DNA of 53,239 bases from Pseudomonadota bacterium (GCA_003247575.1 QJZC01000055.1:1-53239), one strand, 5' to 3'; numbered from the stretch's first letter, positions 34,852 through 43,074 are shown. Program-made: numbers and translations. The notes: a model not told the origin generated them from the letters alone.

Positions 34852-36068
34852 TCCCCGCAGCTGAGTTCGTGCAAGAGATGCTCGGGCGAGGCTATCGGTT
34901 TTGGTCTGGGGTGCCGTGCTCGTATCTCAAGGGGCCGCTGCGCGAGCTCGAGAGGCGTCGAAGCAGTGTGCATCTGGTGCACGCTGCGAACGAAGGGGAC
35001 GCTGTGGCTGCGTGTGCCGGAGCGACGCTCGCCGGCTGCCGCGCCGTGGCCTTCATGCAGAACTCTGGCCTCGGCAACGCCGTGAGCCCGCTGAGCTCGC
35101 TCACCTGGCTGCTTCGGCTGCCCGTGCTGCTGATCGTGACCTGTCGCGGGTACCCTCCGGAAGAGGATGAGCCTCAGCATCGCCTGATGGGGCCGGCGAC
35201 GCCCAAGATCCTCGAAGCCCTGGAGCTGCCGTTCGAGCCCGTTCCTCGAAGTCTGGACGCACTGAGCAGCCTGCTCGATCGCGCGGAGCATTGGATGACG
35301 GAACAGGGCCGGCCATTCGCTCTCATGGTCGAGGCGGGCACGTTCGAGCCGCTACCGGCTGCGACACCGAGCGAGCCCGTGAAGCGAGACGAGAGACGTG
35401 TGCGCGCGACAGTCGAGCACTGGAAGAGTGAGCCAGATGTTCTGCTGCCTTCGCGTCGCGAGGCACTCGAGCGGGTGCTGACGAGGACCCCGCCGGAGCG
35501 CTCGTTGGTGATCAGCTCCACCGGCTATACCTCTCGGGAGCTCTACGCCCTCGCGGATCGCCCGAATCATCTCTACATGGTGGGCTCGATGGGCTGTACG
35601 GCTGCGCTCGCGGTCGGAGTCTCGATCGTGTGCCCCGAAGTCGAGCTGGTGATTCTCGAAGGGGATGGCTCCGCGCTGATGCGGCTAGAGAATCTGGCCA
35701 TGGTGGGTGCGTATGCGGGCGTCCGATTTGCTCATCTGGTTTTGGACAACGGCACGCATGAGTCGACGGGAGGCCAACCCACCCTGTCGGAGGTGCTCGA
35801 CTTCGCTGAGGTCGCTGCTGCTTGTGGCTATGCGACCACGACCAGCGGCTGTGAGCTCGACCTCATCGACCATCTGCTCTCCTCGTGGGCAACGTGTGGC
35901 CCGCGCTTGGCCGCACTTCGGACACGTCCGGGGACGACCTCACCGCTCCCTCGTCCGGCGATTCAGCCTTGGGAGGTCGCAGAGCGCTTCTCGAAGCAGA
36001 TCGAGAAGATCCTCCAGTTCCGCTCGTCGGGCGAAGCCTATGGCCTGCGCCCAGAGCCAGTCTCATGA
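34848..36068 (+). CDS. aepY: phosphonopyruvate decarboxylase
   Basis: 406 residues from the TTG at 34848, in a TTGA overlap with the upstream stop; homologues also begin with the residues IPAAEF. This ThDP enzyme decarboxylates phosphonopyruvate to phosphonoacetaldehyde, pulling the unfavourable mutase step forward. Visible: Glu49 in AANEGDAVA (ThDP activation), the GDGSALMRLENLA metal/diphosphate motif and LDNGTHESTGGQPT. FWSGVPCSYLK near the N-terminus is typical. Length is normal. It stands between the mutase and the transaminase in pathway order. Confidence 0.95.
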   Translation: MIPAAEFVQEMLGRGYRFWSGVPCSYLKGPLRELERRRSSVHLVHAANEGDAVAACAGATLAGCRAVAFMQNSGLGNAVSPLSSLTWLLRLPVLLIVTCRGYPPEEDEPQHRLMGPATPKILEALELPFEPVPRSLDALSSLLDRAEHWMTEQGRPFALMVEAGTFEPLPAATPSEPVKRDERRVRATVEHWKSEPDVLLPSRREALERVLTRTPPERSLVISSTGYTSRELYALADRPNHLYMVGSMGCTAALAVGVSIVCPEVELVILEGDGSALMRLENLAMVGAYAGVRFAHLVLDNGTHESTGGQPTLSEVLDFAEVAAACGYATTTSGCELDLIDHLLSSWATCGPRLAALRTRPGTTSPLPRPAIQPWEVAERFSKQIEKILQFRSSGEAYGLRPEPVS

Positions 36069-37201
36069 TCCTCCTCAATCCCGGTCCAGTGTCGCTGTCG
36101 CCTCGCGTTCGCGCGGCGCTCTCGGGGCCCGACCTGTGCCACCGAGAGCCGGAGTACGGGGCTCTACAGGAGCGGGTACGCCAGGGGCTGTTGCAGGTCT
36201 ACTCGCTCACGAATCCGCAGTGGTGTCCGGTTCTGCTCACGAGCTCAGGCACTGGGGCGCTCGAAGCGATGATCACGAGCCTCGTCCCGCGTGAAGGACA
36301 GCTCCTCGTACTGGAGAACGGAGTCTACGGTGAGCGCATCACGGAGCTTGCACGACTGCATGGGATCTTCTGTGTGCCGCTGTCGCTTGCTTGGGGAGAG
36401 GCCATCGAGACCGAGCGAGTCGCGGACCTACTGGCAGCACATCCCGAGGTGCGACACGTTGCGGTGGTTCACCACGAGACGACCACGGGACGACTGAACG
36501 ACCTCGAAGGCCTACTTCGTCTCTGCGAAGAGAGGGGGGCACGCCTGCTCTTGGACGCGGTGAGCAGCTTTGGGGGTGAGCCGATCCCGTTCGACTCACC
36601 CGCCCTTGCGGCCTGCGCGGCAACGGCAAACAAGTGCCTGCACGGTGCACCGGGCTTGGCCTTCGTACTCGTGAGAACGGAGGTTCTGCGTACCGGCGTG
36701 CGCCCCGCGCGCAGCCTGTACCTCGACTTGTTGAATGCTGCCGAGCACCAGAGTCGAGGAGAGACGGCATTCACGCCGGGGATTCCCGCGTTGTACGCGC
36801 TGTCCGAGGCACTTTGCGAGCTATCGGAGCAAGGCGGTTGGCACGCCCGCCATGCGCGTTACGCCCAGTTGGCGGATCAGGTGTCGCGCGGGCTCGAGAA
36901 CCTGGGCTTCGTGCCGTTCCTCCAAGCGAGAAGCCGCGACGAAGGCCATGCAGCGGACGCTCGCGGAGCGAGACACAGCTCTGTAGTTCTGCGGAGCTAC
37001 CGCCTGGGCGATCTCGTGTCGTACGATGATTTGCACGCTGGGCTCAGGAAGCGCGGCTTCATCATCTACGCAGGTCAAGGACTCCTTCGGAGCCAGATCT
37101 TTCGGATCTCCACCATGGGGTGCATCTCGGAATCCGATATCCATGATCTACTTGCCGGGTTCCATCGAGTGATGAGCTCACGGAGAGGAGACGCAGCATG
37201 A
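36065..37201 (+). CDS. 2-aminoethylphosphonate-forming PLP transaminase (AepZ/PhnW-type)
   Basis: 378 residues from the ATG at 36065 (ATGA overlap). Class V PLP aminotransferase: MILLNPGPVSLSPRV, then SSGTGALEAMI, HHETTTGRLND, PLP-contacting Asp164 in LLLDAVSSFGG, and PLP-binding Lys190 in TANKCLHGAPGLAFV. This combination is characteristic of the AEP transaminase family. In a biosynthetic operon it should aminate phosphonoacetaldehyde to AEP, completing the three-step route. No phosphonatase or C-P lyase gene is present, which argues against a catabolic role. Confidence 0.93.
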   Translation: MILLNPGPVSLSPRVRAALSGPDLCHREPEYGALQERVRQGLLQVYSLTNPQWCPVLLTSSGTGALEAMITSLVPREGQLLVLENGVYGERITELARLHGIFCVPLSLAWGEAIETERVADLLAAHPEVRHVAVVHHETTTGRLNDLEGLLRLCEERGARLLLDAVSSFGGEPIPFDSPALAACAATANKCLHGAPGLAFVLVRTEVLRTGVRPARSLYLDLLNAAEHQSRGETAFTPGIPALYALSEALCELSEQGGWHARHARYAQLADQVSRGLENLGFVPFLQARSRDEGHAADARGARHSSVVLRSYRLGDLVSYDDLHAGLRKRGFIIYAGQGLLRSQIFRISTMGCISESDIHDLLAGFHRVMSSRRGDAA

Positions 37202-37476
37202 AAATCGATCGACTCCTGCGCATTTGTCTCGTCATGTGTGTGCTCGCGGCGTTTCCGCGCCCTGCCTATGCGTATCTGGACCCCGGGACCGGGGGGATGC
37301 TCCTCTCTGCGCTCGTTTCCCTGGTGCTCACCACGGGTCTCGCCGTCCAGGCGTATTGGTACAAGCTGGTCGCTTTCTTCCGAGGGAGCCGCCCAGGTGA
37401 AGGCGAGCGTTCGGAGGGGGCGGATCCGGGTGACTCGCAGGCCGAAGCAAGCCGCGACTCCACCTCGGGGGCTTGA
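37198..37476 (+). CDS. small exported membrane protein with an AYLDPGTG motif
   Basis: 92 residues, ATGA overlap with the transaminase stop. Signal peptide MKIDRLLRICLVMCVLAAFPRPAYA; the mature protein starts YLDPGTGGML, followed by one membrane helix (LLSALVSLVLTTGLAVQAYW) and an acidic, Gly/Ser-rich tail. Short proteins with this YLDPGTG start are found scattered near bacterial surface-polymer genes, but their role is not established as far as I know. Its place within the chain of overlaps suggests a structural or scaffolding role in this pathway. Confidence 0.8.
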   Translation: MKIDRLLRICLVMCVLAAFPRPAYAYLDPGTGGMLLSALVSLVLTTGLAVQAYWYKLVAFFRGSRPGEGERSEGADPGDSQAEASRDSTSGA

Positions 37477-37477
37477 G

Positions 37478-38632
37478 ATGTTGTCCAAGCTGACTCGCGG
37501 CTTCGCGGCCTACCAACGCTTCCACGCGCGCGACGCGCGGTGGAAGGAGATCGTGTTCTACGCGGAGACGCGAAATGATTGGCACCATCTGAGGCCACTC
37601 GTTCTCGAGCTCATCGGGTCTGCGGAACGAGATGTTGCCTATCTGACGTCGGATGGCGATGACTACGCGTTCGGGCTGAACCACCCGCGCTTTCGGTGCT
37701 TCCTGGTCCCGGCGGGCTGGCCGCTGATCGTAACGTTTCAGACCTTACAGGCGCGTTTGTGTGTGCTTACGATGATGGACTTGCACAACTTCCAGCTTCG
37801 ACGCTCGATTCGTGGCGTGCACTATGCGTATGTGTTTCATAGCCTCGGAAGCACGCACATGGTCGATCATGCGAACTCCTACGATCACTACGACACGATC
37901 CTCTGCGCGGCTCCCCATCAGATGCGTGAGATCCGCCGCCGGGAGGAGCTCGAGAATCTGGCGCCGAAGCGGCTGGTGCCTCACGGATATGCCCGGCTCG
38001 AGTCATTGATTGCGCTGGCCGAGGAAAGTCCGAAACCAGCAAATCCAGCGGAGCCATTGACGGTCCTGATGGCTCCGACGTGGGGTGCGCACTCGCTACT
38101 TCCCTCCTGTGGCGAGTCGCTGATCCGCATTTTGATCGAGGCAAGGATTCGTGTGATCCTGCGCCCGCACTACGAGACCGTGCGCCAGGACCCCGCACTC
38201 GTCCGCCGGATACGAGAACAGTTCGAGCCGATGTCCGCCTACTTCGAATACGTCGACGCCATGGGAGAGTCGGACACATTGCTGCGGTCCCAGCTCCTGA
38301 TCTCGGACTGGTCCGCGACCGCGATCGAGTATGCCCTCGGACTCGGAAGGCCAGTGTTGTTTCTCGACGTGCCTCCGCGCGTGCGGAATCTGGGCTATGA
38401 GCGGTGGCAGCTCGAGCCTCTAGAGGTCGGAATCCGCACGCTGGTCGGCGAGATTCTGGGGCTGTCGGAGCTTGCCCGCGCGCCTCAAGTCATCCGCCGA
38501 CTGGTCGCCTCTCCGGACGTCTTCGCGCACAACATCGAGAAGCTGCGAGAGGACCTCGTCTACAATCTGGGCAGCAGCGCGCATGCTGGGGCGAGTGCCT
38601 TACTGGAGATTCTCGAATCCCGTGCAGCGTGA
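37478..38632 (+). CDS. TagB/TagF-like (CDP-glycerol glycerophosphotransferase-type) transferase
   Basis: 384 residues from the ATG at 37478, one base after the previous stop. Motifs of the CDP-polyol phosphotransferase fold: VFHSLGSTHMV with His121, VPHGYARL (169-173), LMAPTWGAHSLLP (from 198), VILRPHYETV (His231), and LISDWSATAIEYALGLGRP (from 274), where the Ser-Asp and Glu contact the diphosphate in TagF. There is no transmembrane helix. Known members move polyol phosphate from a CDP donor onto an acceptor with release of CMP. A CMP-phosphonate donor would use the same chemistry, so transfer of AEP to a glycan or lipid is plausible but unproven. Confidence 0.75.
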   Translation: MLSKLTRGFAAYQRFHARDARWKEIVFYAETRNDWHHLRPLVLELIGSAERDVAYLTSDGDDYAFGLNHPRFRCFLVPAGWPLIVTFQTLQARLCVLTMMDLHNFQLRRSIRGVHYAYVFHSLGSTHMVDHANSYDHYDTILCAAPHQMREIRRREELENLAPKRLVPHGYARLESLIALAEESPKPANPAEPLTVLMAPTWGAHSLLPSCGESLIRILIEARIRVILRPHYETVRQDPALVRRIREQFEPMSAYFEYVDAMGESDTLLRSQLLISDWSATAIEYALGLGRPVLFLDVPPRVRNLGYERWQLEPLEVGIRTLVGEILGLSELARAPQVIRRLVASPDVFAHNIEKLREDLVYNLGSSAHAGASALLEILESRAA

Positions 38633-39579
38633 ATTCCGTGCAAGGTGACACGAAGCCGCTATCTGCGAGTGAGAGCAAGCTCGGGCCTCGGGTTGTCGCA
38701 CTCTATCTATCGCTGATTGCGCTCGCCATGGTCGTAGCTGTCTGGGTGGCGCCCAACGCGAGCTTCCCCGCCACCGACGTGCCGCTACCGCTCCGGTGGC
38801 CGGTTCAGCTGCTCGAGCTACTTCTTCGGGGCCTGGCGCGCGTGGTCGGCGATCGAATCGGCGTCGCGATCGTGTTGCTCTCACTGACGGTCAGGCTTCT
38901 CTTCTTGCCGCTGACCTTGCTCGCCGAGCGCTGGCAGCAAACCGTCGATGCGCAGCGAACTCGGCTCGAACCCGCTCTGACCGAAATCCGCCAGCGCTTC
39001 CGCGGCGAGGAGCGCAGCCGTGAGATCTTTGAGTTGTACCGGGCGGAAGGGATCTCGCTCTTCTATGGATTGAGGAGTCTGCTCGGCATCGCGATTCAGC
39101 TGCCCTTGTTTCTGGCCGCCTGCTACTTGCTGGAGCTCAGTCCTTTGCTCAGTGCGGAGCGGTTTCTGTGGGTCTCCGACCTATCGCGCCCGGATGTGCT
39201 CCCGGGTGCCTTCGGGTCTCTCTGGCGTGGGGGGCCAGCAGTCCACGGTCTCCCGCTGCTGATGACCGCAGCGGCGTGCCTGGCGGCGCGGTTGCATGCT
39301 CCAGCCGGACTCGGCCCGGACGGGGTGCGCAAGCAGCGCCGCGGTCTCTACGCGCTCGCACTACTGTTTCTCTTCCTTCTGTACGTGTTTCCAGCTGGTC
39401 TGGTTCTCTACTGGAGCGTGAACAATTTTGTTTCACTTGGCCGCGTCGTCATGCAGAGGTGGCGCGACAACGCGGGCCCCGTCGGCGAGGATGATTCTAG
39501 TCATGGACCCAACCGATTCGCCTTCATGCGACTTCGCCGCTCACGGCTTCACGCTGCAGCGCGGGCTTTATTGCGGTAG
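38629..39579 (+). CDS. YidC/Oxa1-family membrane insertase-like protein
   Basis: 316 residues from the GTG at 38629 (GTGA overlap). An N-terminal membrane helix (about 21-41) is followed directly by the Oxa1 core; the large periplasmic P1 domain of Gram-negative YidC is absent. GVAIVLLSLTVRLLFLPLTL carries Arg89, matching the groove arginine of insertases; next come the cytosolic helical hairpin (LEPALTEIRQRFRGEERSREIFELYRAEG in pieces), GIAIQLPLFLAACYLL, and LYWSVNNFVSLGR near the end. A housekeeping yidC should sit beside dnaA/rnpA/mnmE; this copy sits in a phosphonate operon, so it is probably a specialised paralogue. Its client is unknown. Confidence 0.82.
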   Translation: MNSVQGDTKPLSASESKLGPRVVALYLSLIALAMVVAVWVAPNASFPATDVPLPLRWPVQLLELLLRGLARVVGDRIGVAIVLLSLTVRLLFLPLTLLAERWQQTVDAQRTRLEPALTEIRQRFRGEERSREIFELYRAEGISLFYGLRSLLGIAIQLPLFLAACYLLELSPLLSAERFLWVSDLSRPDVLPGAFGSLWRGGPAVHGLPLLMTAAACLAARLHAPAGLGPDGVRKQRRGLYALALLFLFLLYVFPAGLVLYWSVNNFVSLGRVVMQRWRDNAGPVGEDDSSHGPNRFAFMRLRRSRLHAAARALLR

Positions 39580-40258
39580 CTCGCTTCGCGCGCTGCAAGA
39601 TGCCGTCGATCAGGTTCAGAGCTGGCCCGAGTCTCCGGGGCGCTATATGAAATATTTCGACGTTTCTGAGGTCGAATCGAGCGGCCGACTGTTGAATCGA
39701 GTCGAGAACTTCGTGCCGTACCATGCGGTGTTGGCACACGAGATCGTGCAGGGCCGACTCTTTTCCGCTACTGCGAACGTGTTGGGTGAGGAACCCCGCC
39801 TGTTCAAGGACAAGATCAACTTCAAGCTGCCAGGCGGAGGGGGGTTCGAGGCGCACCAGGACGCGCAGGCGGGCTGGAACGACTACGCCCCCTTCTTCGT
39901 GACGGCCGCCGTGGCGATCGACCCCACTACGATCGCGAACGGATGTCTCGAGCTGGGAGTCTGGGAGCATCGACATCGCCTGATCGGCGCTCTGTGGGAG
40001 CCACTCACGGATCAGGAACTGTCCGGCATTGGCTTCGAGCCCGTCCCGATGGAGCCCGGAGACGCGGTGTTCTTCGATGCATACCTGCCGCACCGCTCCG
40101 CGCCCAACACGACGCGAGAGCCGCGGCGTGTGCTCTACGTTACCTATAACCGCGCCTCGGATGGTGACCATCGGTCTCGCTATTACGCAGACAAGCGCAA
40201 GAGCTATCCGCCTGACTGCGAGCGCTCGCTGCCCGGAAACTATCGCTATCGAGTCTAG
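39503..40258 (+). CDS. phytanoyl-CoA dioxygenase-family (PhyH) Fe(II)/2-oxoglutarate enzyme
   Basis: 251 residues from the ATG at 39503; an ATG at 39491 is possible. It overlaps the YidC-like gene by 77 bases. Iron ligands are His118 and Asp120 (FEAHQDAQAGW) and His197 (LPHRSAPN); Arg208, 11 residues later, is placed to bind 2-oxoglutarate. Many PhyH proteins act on small molecules; PhnY of this family hydroxylates AEP at C1. Some bacteria carry 1-hydroxy-AEP on their lipids, so hydroxylation of AEP or an AEP conjugate is the leading guess. Last gene of the operon. Confidence 0.85.
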   Translation: MDPTDSPSCDFAAHGFTLQRGLYCGSSLRALQDAVDQVQSWPESPGRYMKYFDVSEVESSGRLLNRVENFVPYHAVLAHEIVQGRLFSATANVLGEEPRLFKDKINFKLPGGGGFEAHQDAQAGWNDYAPFFVTAAVAIDPTTIANGCLELGVWEHRHRLIGALWEPLTDQELSGIGFEPVPMEPGDAVFFDAYLPHRSAPNTTREPRRVLYVTYNRASDGDHRSRYYADKRKSYPPDCERSLPGNYRYRV

Positions 40259-40304
40259 GAGTGAACTGCGACCGCATAAGAGAGGCTACCGCCGACTCGG
40301 TACG

Positions 40305-40931
40305 CTAGGGCAGGCCACCCGGGTCGTCGCCTGCAATGCTGGTGAGCGGCGCCGGCGGTGCCGCGTCGGGAGCCGAGAGGTCGGGGTAGTCGGGTAGACT
40401 CCATGCCACCTGATCTGCTGGGACGTAGGTCTGAGCGCAGGCACGCGTGATGCTTCGTCGTACCTGGAGACGAAGGAGCTCCGCATCACCGAGCTCTGCT
40501 GCCTCCGAGTCCTGGTCTCGGATGAAGTAGTCCGTGAAGCGCTTCGGATCCTCGGCGAGGCGCTCGAAGACGACGAAGGTGCTGTCGCGGTCCACCAGAT
40601 CTAGGCCGACTCTGCCGAGCCACGTATTCAGCGACAAAGGGATCCAGGTTCGGCGCCGCAGGGCGACGGTATGAACCACGTCGCCCGCGCGGAACACGAT
40701 CACGTCACGCACCGAGAGCTCCGGGAAGCGGCTGAGTACATCGGCTCCGCAGGAGACTCCCGCACGTAGGGGACGCCCATCCGTGGGCGGTGTCTCGGGC
40801 CATGTCGTCGTCTGCGGCGGAATGCGCGGAGTTCTCCCGGGATCTATGGGCGGGGTAGACGACGCCGGCACGCACGCGGCCAGCAGGAAGGGAACCGCGA
40901 ACAGTCCCCTGAGTGACAGGTTCCAGCACAT
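40305..40931 (-). CDS. lipoprotein of unknown function
   Basis: 208 residues. The signal MCWNLSLRGLFAVPFLLAAC has a good lipobox (LLAAC). A Pro/Thr-rich linker follows (about 22-50), then a compact domain with a single Cys (GVSCGADVLSRF), VIVFRAGDVVHTVAL, STFVVFERLAEDPKRF and a second Cys in RACAQTYV. The ATG at 40931 has AGGGAGG upstream; the ATG at 40949 is less likely. It converges on the dioxygenase gene with a 46-base gap. No family recognised. Confidence 0.72.
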   Translation of the reverse strand: MCWNLSLRGLFAVPFLLAACVPASSTPPIDPGRTPRIPPQTTTWPETPPTDGRPLRAGVSCGADVLSRFPELSVRDVIVFRAGDVVHTVALRRRTWIPLSLNTWLGRVGLDLVDRDSTFVVFERLAEDPKRFTDYFIRDQDSEAAELGDAELLRLQVRRSITRACAQTYVPADQVAWSLPDYPDLSAPDAAPPAPLTSIAGDDPGGLP

Positions 40932-41081
40932 CGATCCTCCCTTCGCCATGCGAGGCGGCCTCTCATGGGGAGAGCTGAGGCCGCAGGCTGTCGTCCGAGG
41001 CTACGAGATGTCGCCGCGAGAGTCCAGGAGTCGGCATGTAGCCGGCGCGTGCTAGCATCCTCGGAGGTAGGAGGAGTACGG

Positions 41082-41561
41082 ATGGACGCGCTCGATGAGG
41101 TCGCACCCGCGTTCGTGGACATGGCGCATCGGATTGTCTGGGCGACGGTCGCCAGTGTCGATCGACACGAGCGGCCGCGATCGCGCATTCTCCACCCGAT
41201 CTGGCGCTGGGACGGAGGCGAGCTGCGGGGCTTCATCGGCACTACGCCGACACGCACCAAGCGTGCGCACCTCTCCCATACCCCCTTCGTCTCGATCAAC
41301 TACTGGGCGCCCTCGCACGATACGTGCGTCGCAGAATGCCGCGCCCGCTGGGCCTTCGACGACCTTACGCGCGTCCGCATCTGGGAGCTGTTCAAGGCGA
41401 CTCCCGAGCCGCTCGGATTCGATCCCGCTCGGATCCCGACCTGGGAAGGCCCCACGACGGAGAGCTTCGCGGTGATCGAGCTCGAGCCCTGGAAGCTTCG
41501 AGTCTTCCCTGGGACGGTCCTCCTGAGGCGAGGTGGCTCGATTCTCGCCTGGCAGGCGTAG
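41082..41561 (+). CDS. pyridoxamine 5'-phosphate oxidase-fold (split-barrel flavin) protein
   Basis: 159 residues from the ATG at 41082, with a strong GGAGGAG 7 bases upstream. The sequence follows the PNPOx-like split barrel: VWATVASVDRHERPRSRILHP in two strands, GFIGTTPTRTKRAHLSHTPFVSINYW, and TESFAVIELEPWKLRVFPG. Such proteins bind FMN or F420 and reduce diverse substrates. The natural substrate cannot be told. It appears to be a single-gene unit, with lipoprotein gene divergent. Confidence 0.75.
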   Translation: MDALDEVAPAFVDMAHRIVWATVASVDRHERPRSRILHPIWRWDGGELRGFIGTTPTRTKRAHLSHTPFVSINYWAPSHDTCVAECRARWAFDDLTRVRIWELFKATPEPLGFDPARIPTWEGPTTESFAVIELEPWKLRVFPGTVLLRRGGSILAWQA

Positions 41562-41668
41562 GCGCGCTCGGCGGCCTTCACCGCTCTGGCGGGCCTCGCC
41601 ACCGTACCCAGGCGAACGGCGCTATGCGGCTTCTCGCACACGCTCTGGTGAACGTTTGCGTGAATTTC

Positions 41669-41690
41669 GAGTCACTTTGCTGAGTGACTC
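41669..41690. repeat. perfect inverted repeat, operator-like
   Basis: GAGTCACT (41669-41676) and AGTGACTC (41683-41690) flank a 6-base spacer, followed by an A-run. On the plus strand the run is A rather than T, so it is not an intrinsic terminator for the gene to the left. It lies 85 bases before the next start, in an AT-rich pocket, and fits a dimeric regulator site or promoter-proximal hairpin. Confidence 0.5.
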
Positions 41691-41775
41691 CAAAAAATCT
41701 GATCCGATTTGCGCTCTCCCGCGACTAAATCAGCAACGAACCGATTCAACGCAACGAAAGTCGAGGAGGCGGGAT

Positions 41776-42222
41776 ATGAGGGCTTACGAGGGAGCTGATG
41801 CTACGTGGGGATCGCGCGCAATCGCGCTTCAGCAGGAGCTCCTGATCGATCTGCGCGAGTGGGCCGAGGAGAACGAGATGAGGTATCCGTTCTCCTGCTC
41901 GGCGGCGATCACGCGCGAGTGCTGGGAGTCGATCGGAGCGGTGCCGTACCATCTGGTGGGCAAGGTCACCGAGCAGCAGCGAGTAGCGCGCGTGGTCCAT
42001 CGGGCGGTCTGCGCCCTCGACCGCTACCTGAAGGATGAGCGACACCCAGTTCAGGGATCCTCGTTTCGGGTCGAGTTCGGAGTGCCACTGCCCACCTCGG
42101 GCACGGCGGGCGGAGACTGGACGACCATGCAGCTCGAGTCCGGCCGCGGAGACCATGGTGAGGCCGTGCTCACGATCGGGCTGGTCCATCGGCGGAGGCG
42201 CGAACCCAATCTGGTTTGCTAG
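41776..42222 (+). CDS. protein of unknown function
   Basis: 148 residues from the ATG at 41776 with GAGGAGG about 8 bases upstream. Soluble, no signal peptide. The N-terminal half is helical (ALQQELLIDLREWAEENEM); the C-terminal half is likely strands (FRVEFGVPLP, WTTMQLESG, GEAVLTIGLVHRR). No family recognised. The metallo-hydrolase-fold gene begins 12 bases downstream, so they are probably cotranscribed. Confidence 0.65.
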   Translation: MRAYEGADATWGSRAIALQQELLIDLREWAEENEMRYPFSCSAAITRECWESIGAVPYHLVGKVTEQQRVARVVHRAVCALDRYLKDERHPVQGSSFRVEFGVPLPTSGTAGGDWTTMQLESGRGDHGEAVLTIGLVHRRRREPNLVC

Positions 42223-42234
42223 CGTACTCTAGCC

Positions 42235-43074
42235 ATGAGTACAGACGAGCTCAGCTTCGATTGGGGGATCCTCAGGCGAGTCGGCTACGTCGACGTCTCG
42301 ATCCCCGCCGAGGCTGCTGGACTGTCCCCAGCGGCGCTCGATGCAATCTCCTGGCGCTCTCCCGTCTGGACCGATGGGGACAAGCTACGGGCGGGGGCGG
42401 CCGCCTGGTTCGCGGATCTTTCGAGCACGCGCCTGGTGTTCGATCCCGTGATGGCTGCCGACGGTGTGCTCCGGGGGAGTCCCGAGGTCGAGAGCGAGCA
42501 GCAGGCTCGCATCGCGGAGCGCTTCGAGACGGCTGGCTACCCCCGTGAGTCGGTAGACCTCGTCGTGCTCTCGCACATCGAAGGCATCGGCATGGTGGCC
42601 TGGCGTGATCCGGACGGAGGTTGGTCTCCCTTCTTTCCGAACGCGCGGGTGCTGGTGAGCTCGCAAGCCCTGCGCTGCTTCCACGCTGCGCCGGCGGCGG
42701 TGCCTGGGGATCCAACCCAGGAGGCCTGGAACGCACTCATTGCGCTCGGACGGGTCGAGGAGTTCGAGGATGGTCTGTCCATCGCCCCGGGGCTGTGGAC
42801 GGAGGTTGCCGACGGCCACTGTGCTGGCCATGCCCTCCTGCACTTCGGGTCGAGCCACAGCGCTCCGCAGGTCTCGATGCTCGGGCATCTGGCGATCTCT
42901 CCGCTGCACATGGTCACGGGGGAGTGCGCAGAGATGCACAAAGATCCTGAAACGGCGTGGTCGGTGTTGCGACGGCTCAGGACCCCCGATCGAGTGCTGA
43001 TCGGTCCGCTCTGGCCAACGCCTGGCTTCGGTCGCTGGACGGGCGAGACTTTTTCCCCAGGCCGAGTCGTGTGA
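42235..43074 (+). CDS. metallo-beta-lactamase-fold protein with degenerate metal site
   Basis: 279 residues. The layout matches AHL-lactonase-like MBL proteins: LVVLSHIEGIG in place of the HxHxDH motif, VADGHCAGHALL (His195, His199) matching the GHxxGH region, and MLGHLAISPLHM (His218, His225). The first motif keeps only His114; the second His, the Asp and the third His are replaced by Glu116, Ile118 and Gly119, so a normal dizinc centre cannot form. The protein may bind one metal or be a non-catalytic binder. SFDWGILRRVGYVDVSI at the N-terminus lacks a signal peptide. Confidence 0.7.
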   Translation: MSTDELSFDWGILRRVGYVDVSIPAEAAGLSPAALDAISWRSPVWTDGDKLRAGAAAWFADLSSTRLVFDPVMAADGVLRGSPEVESEQQARIAERFETAGYPRESVDLVVLSHIEGIGMVAWRDPDGGWSPFFPNARVLVSSQALRCFHAAPAAVPGDPTQEAWNALIALGRVEEFEDGLSIAPGLWTEVADGHCAGHALLHFGSSHSAPQVSMLGHLAISPLHMVTGECAEMHKDPETAWSVLRRLRTPDRVLIGPLWPTPGFGRWTGETFSPGRVV

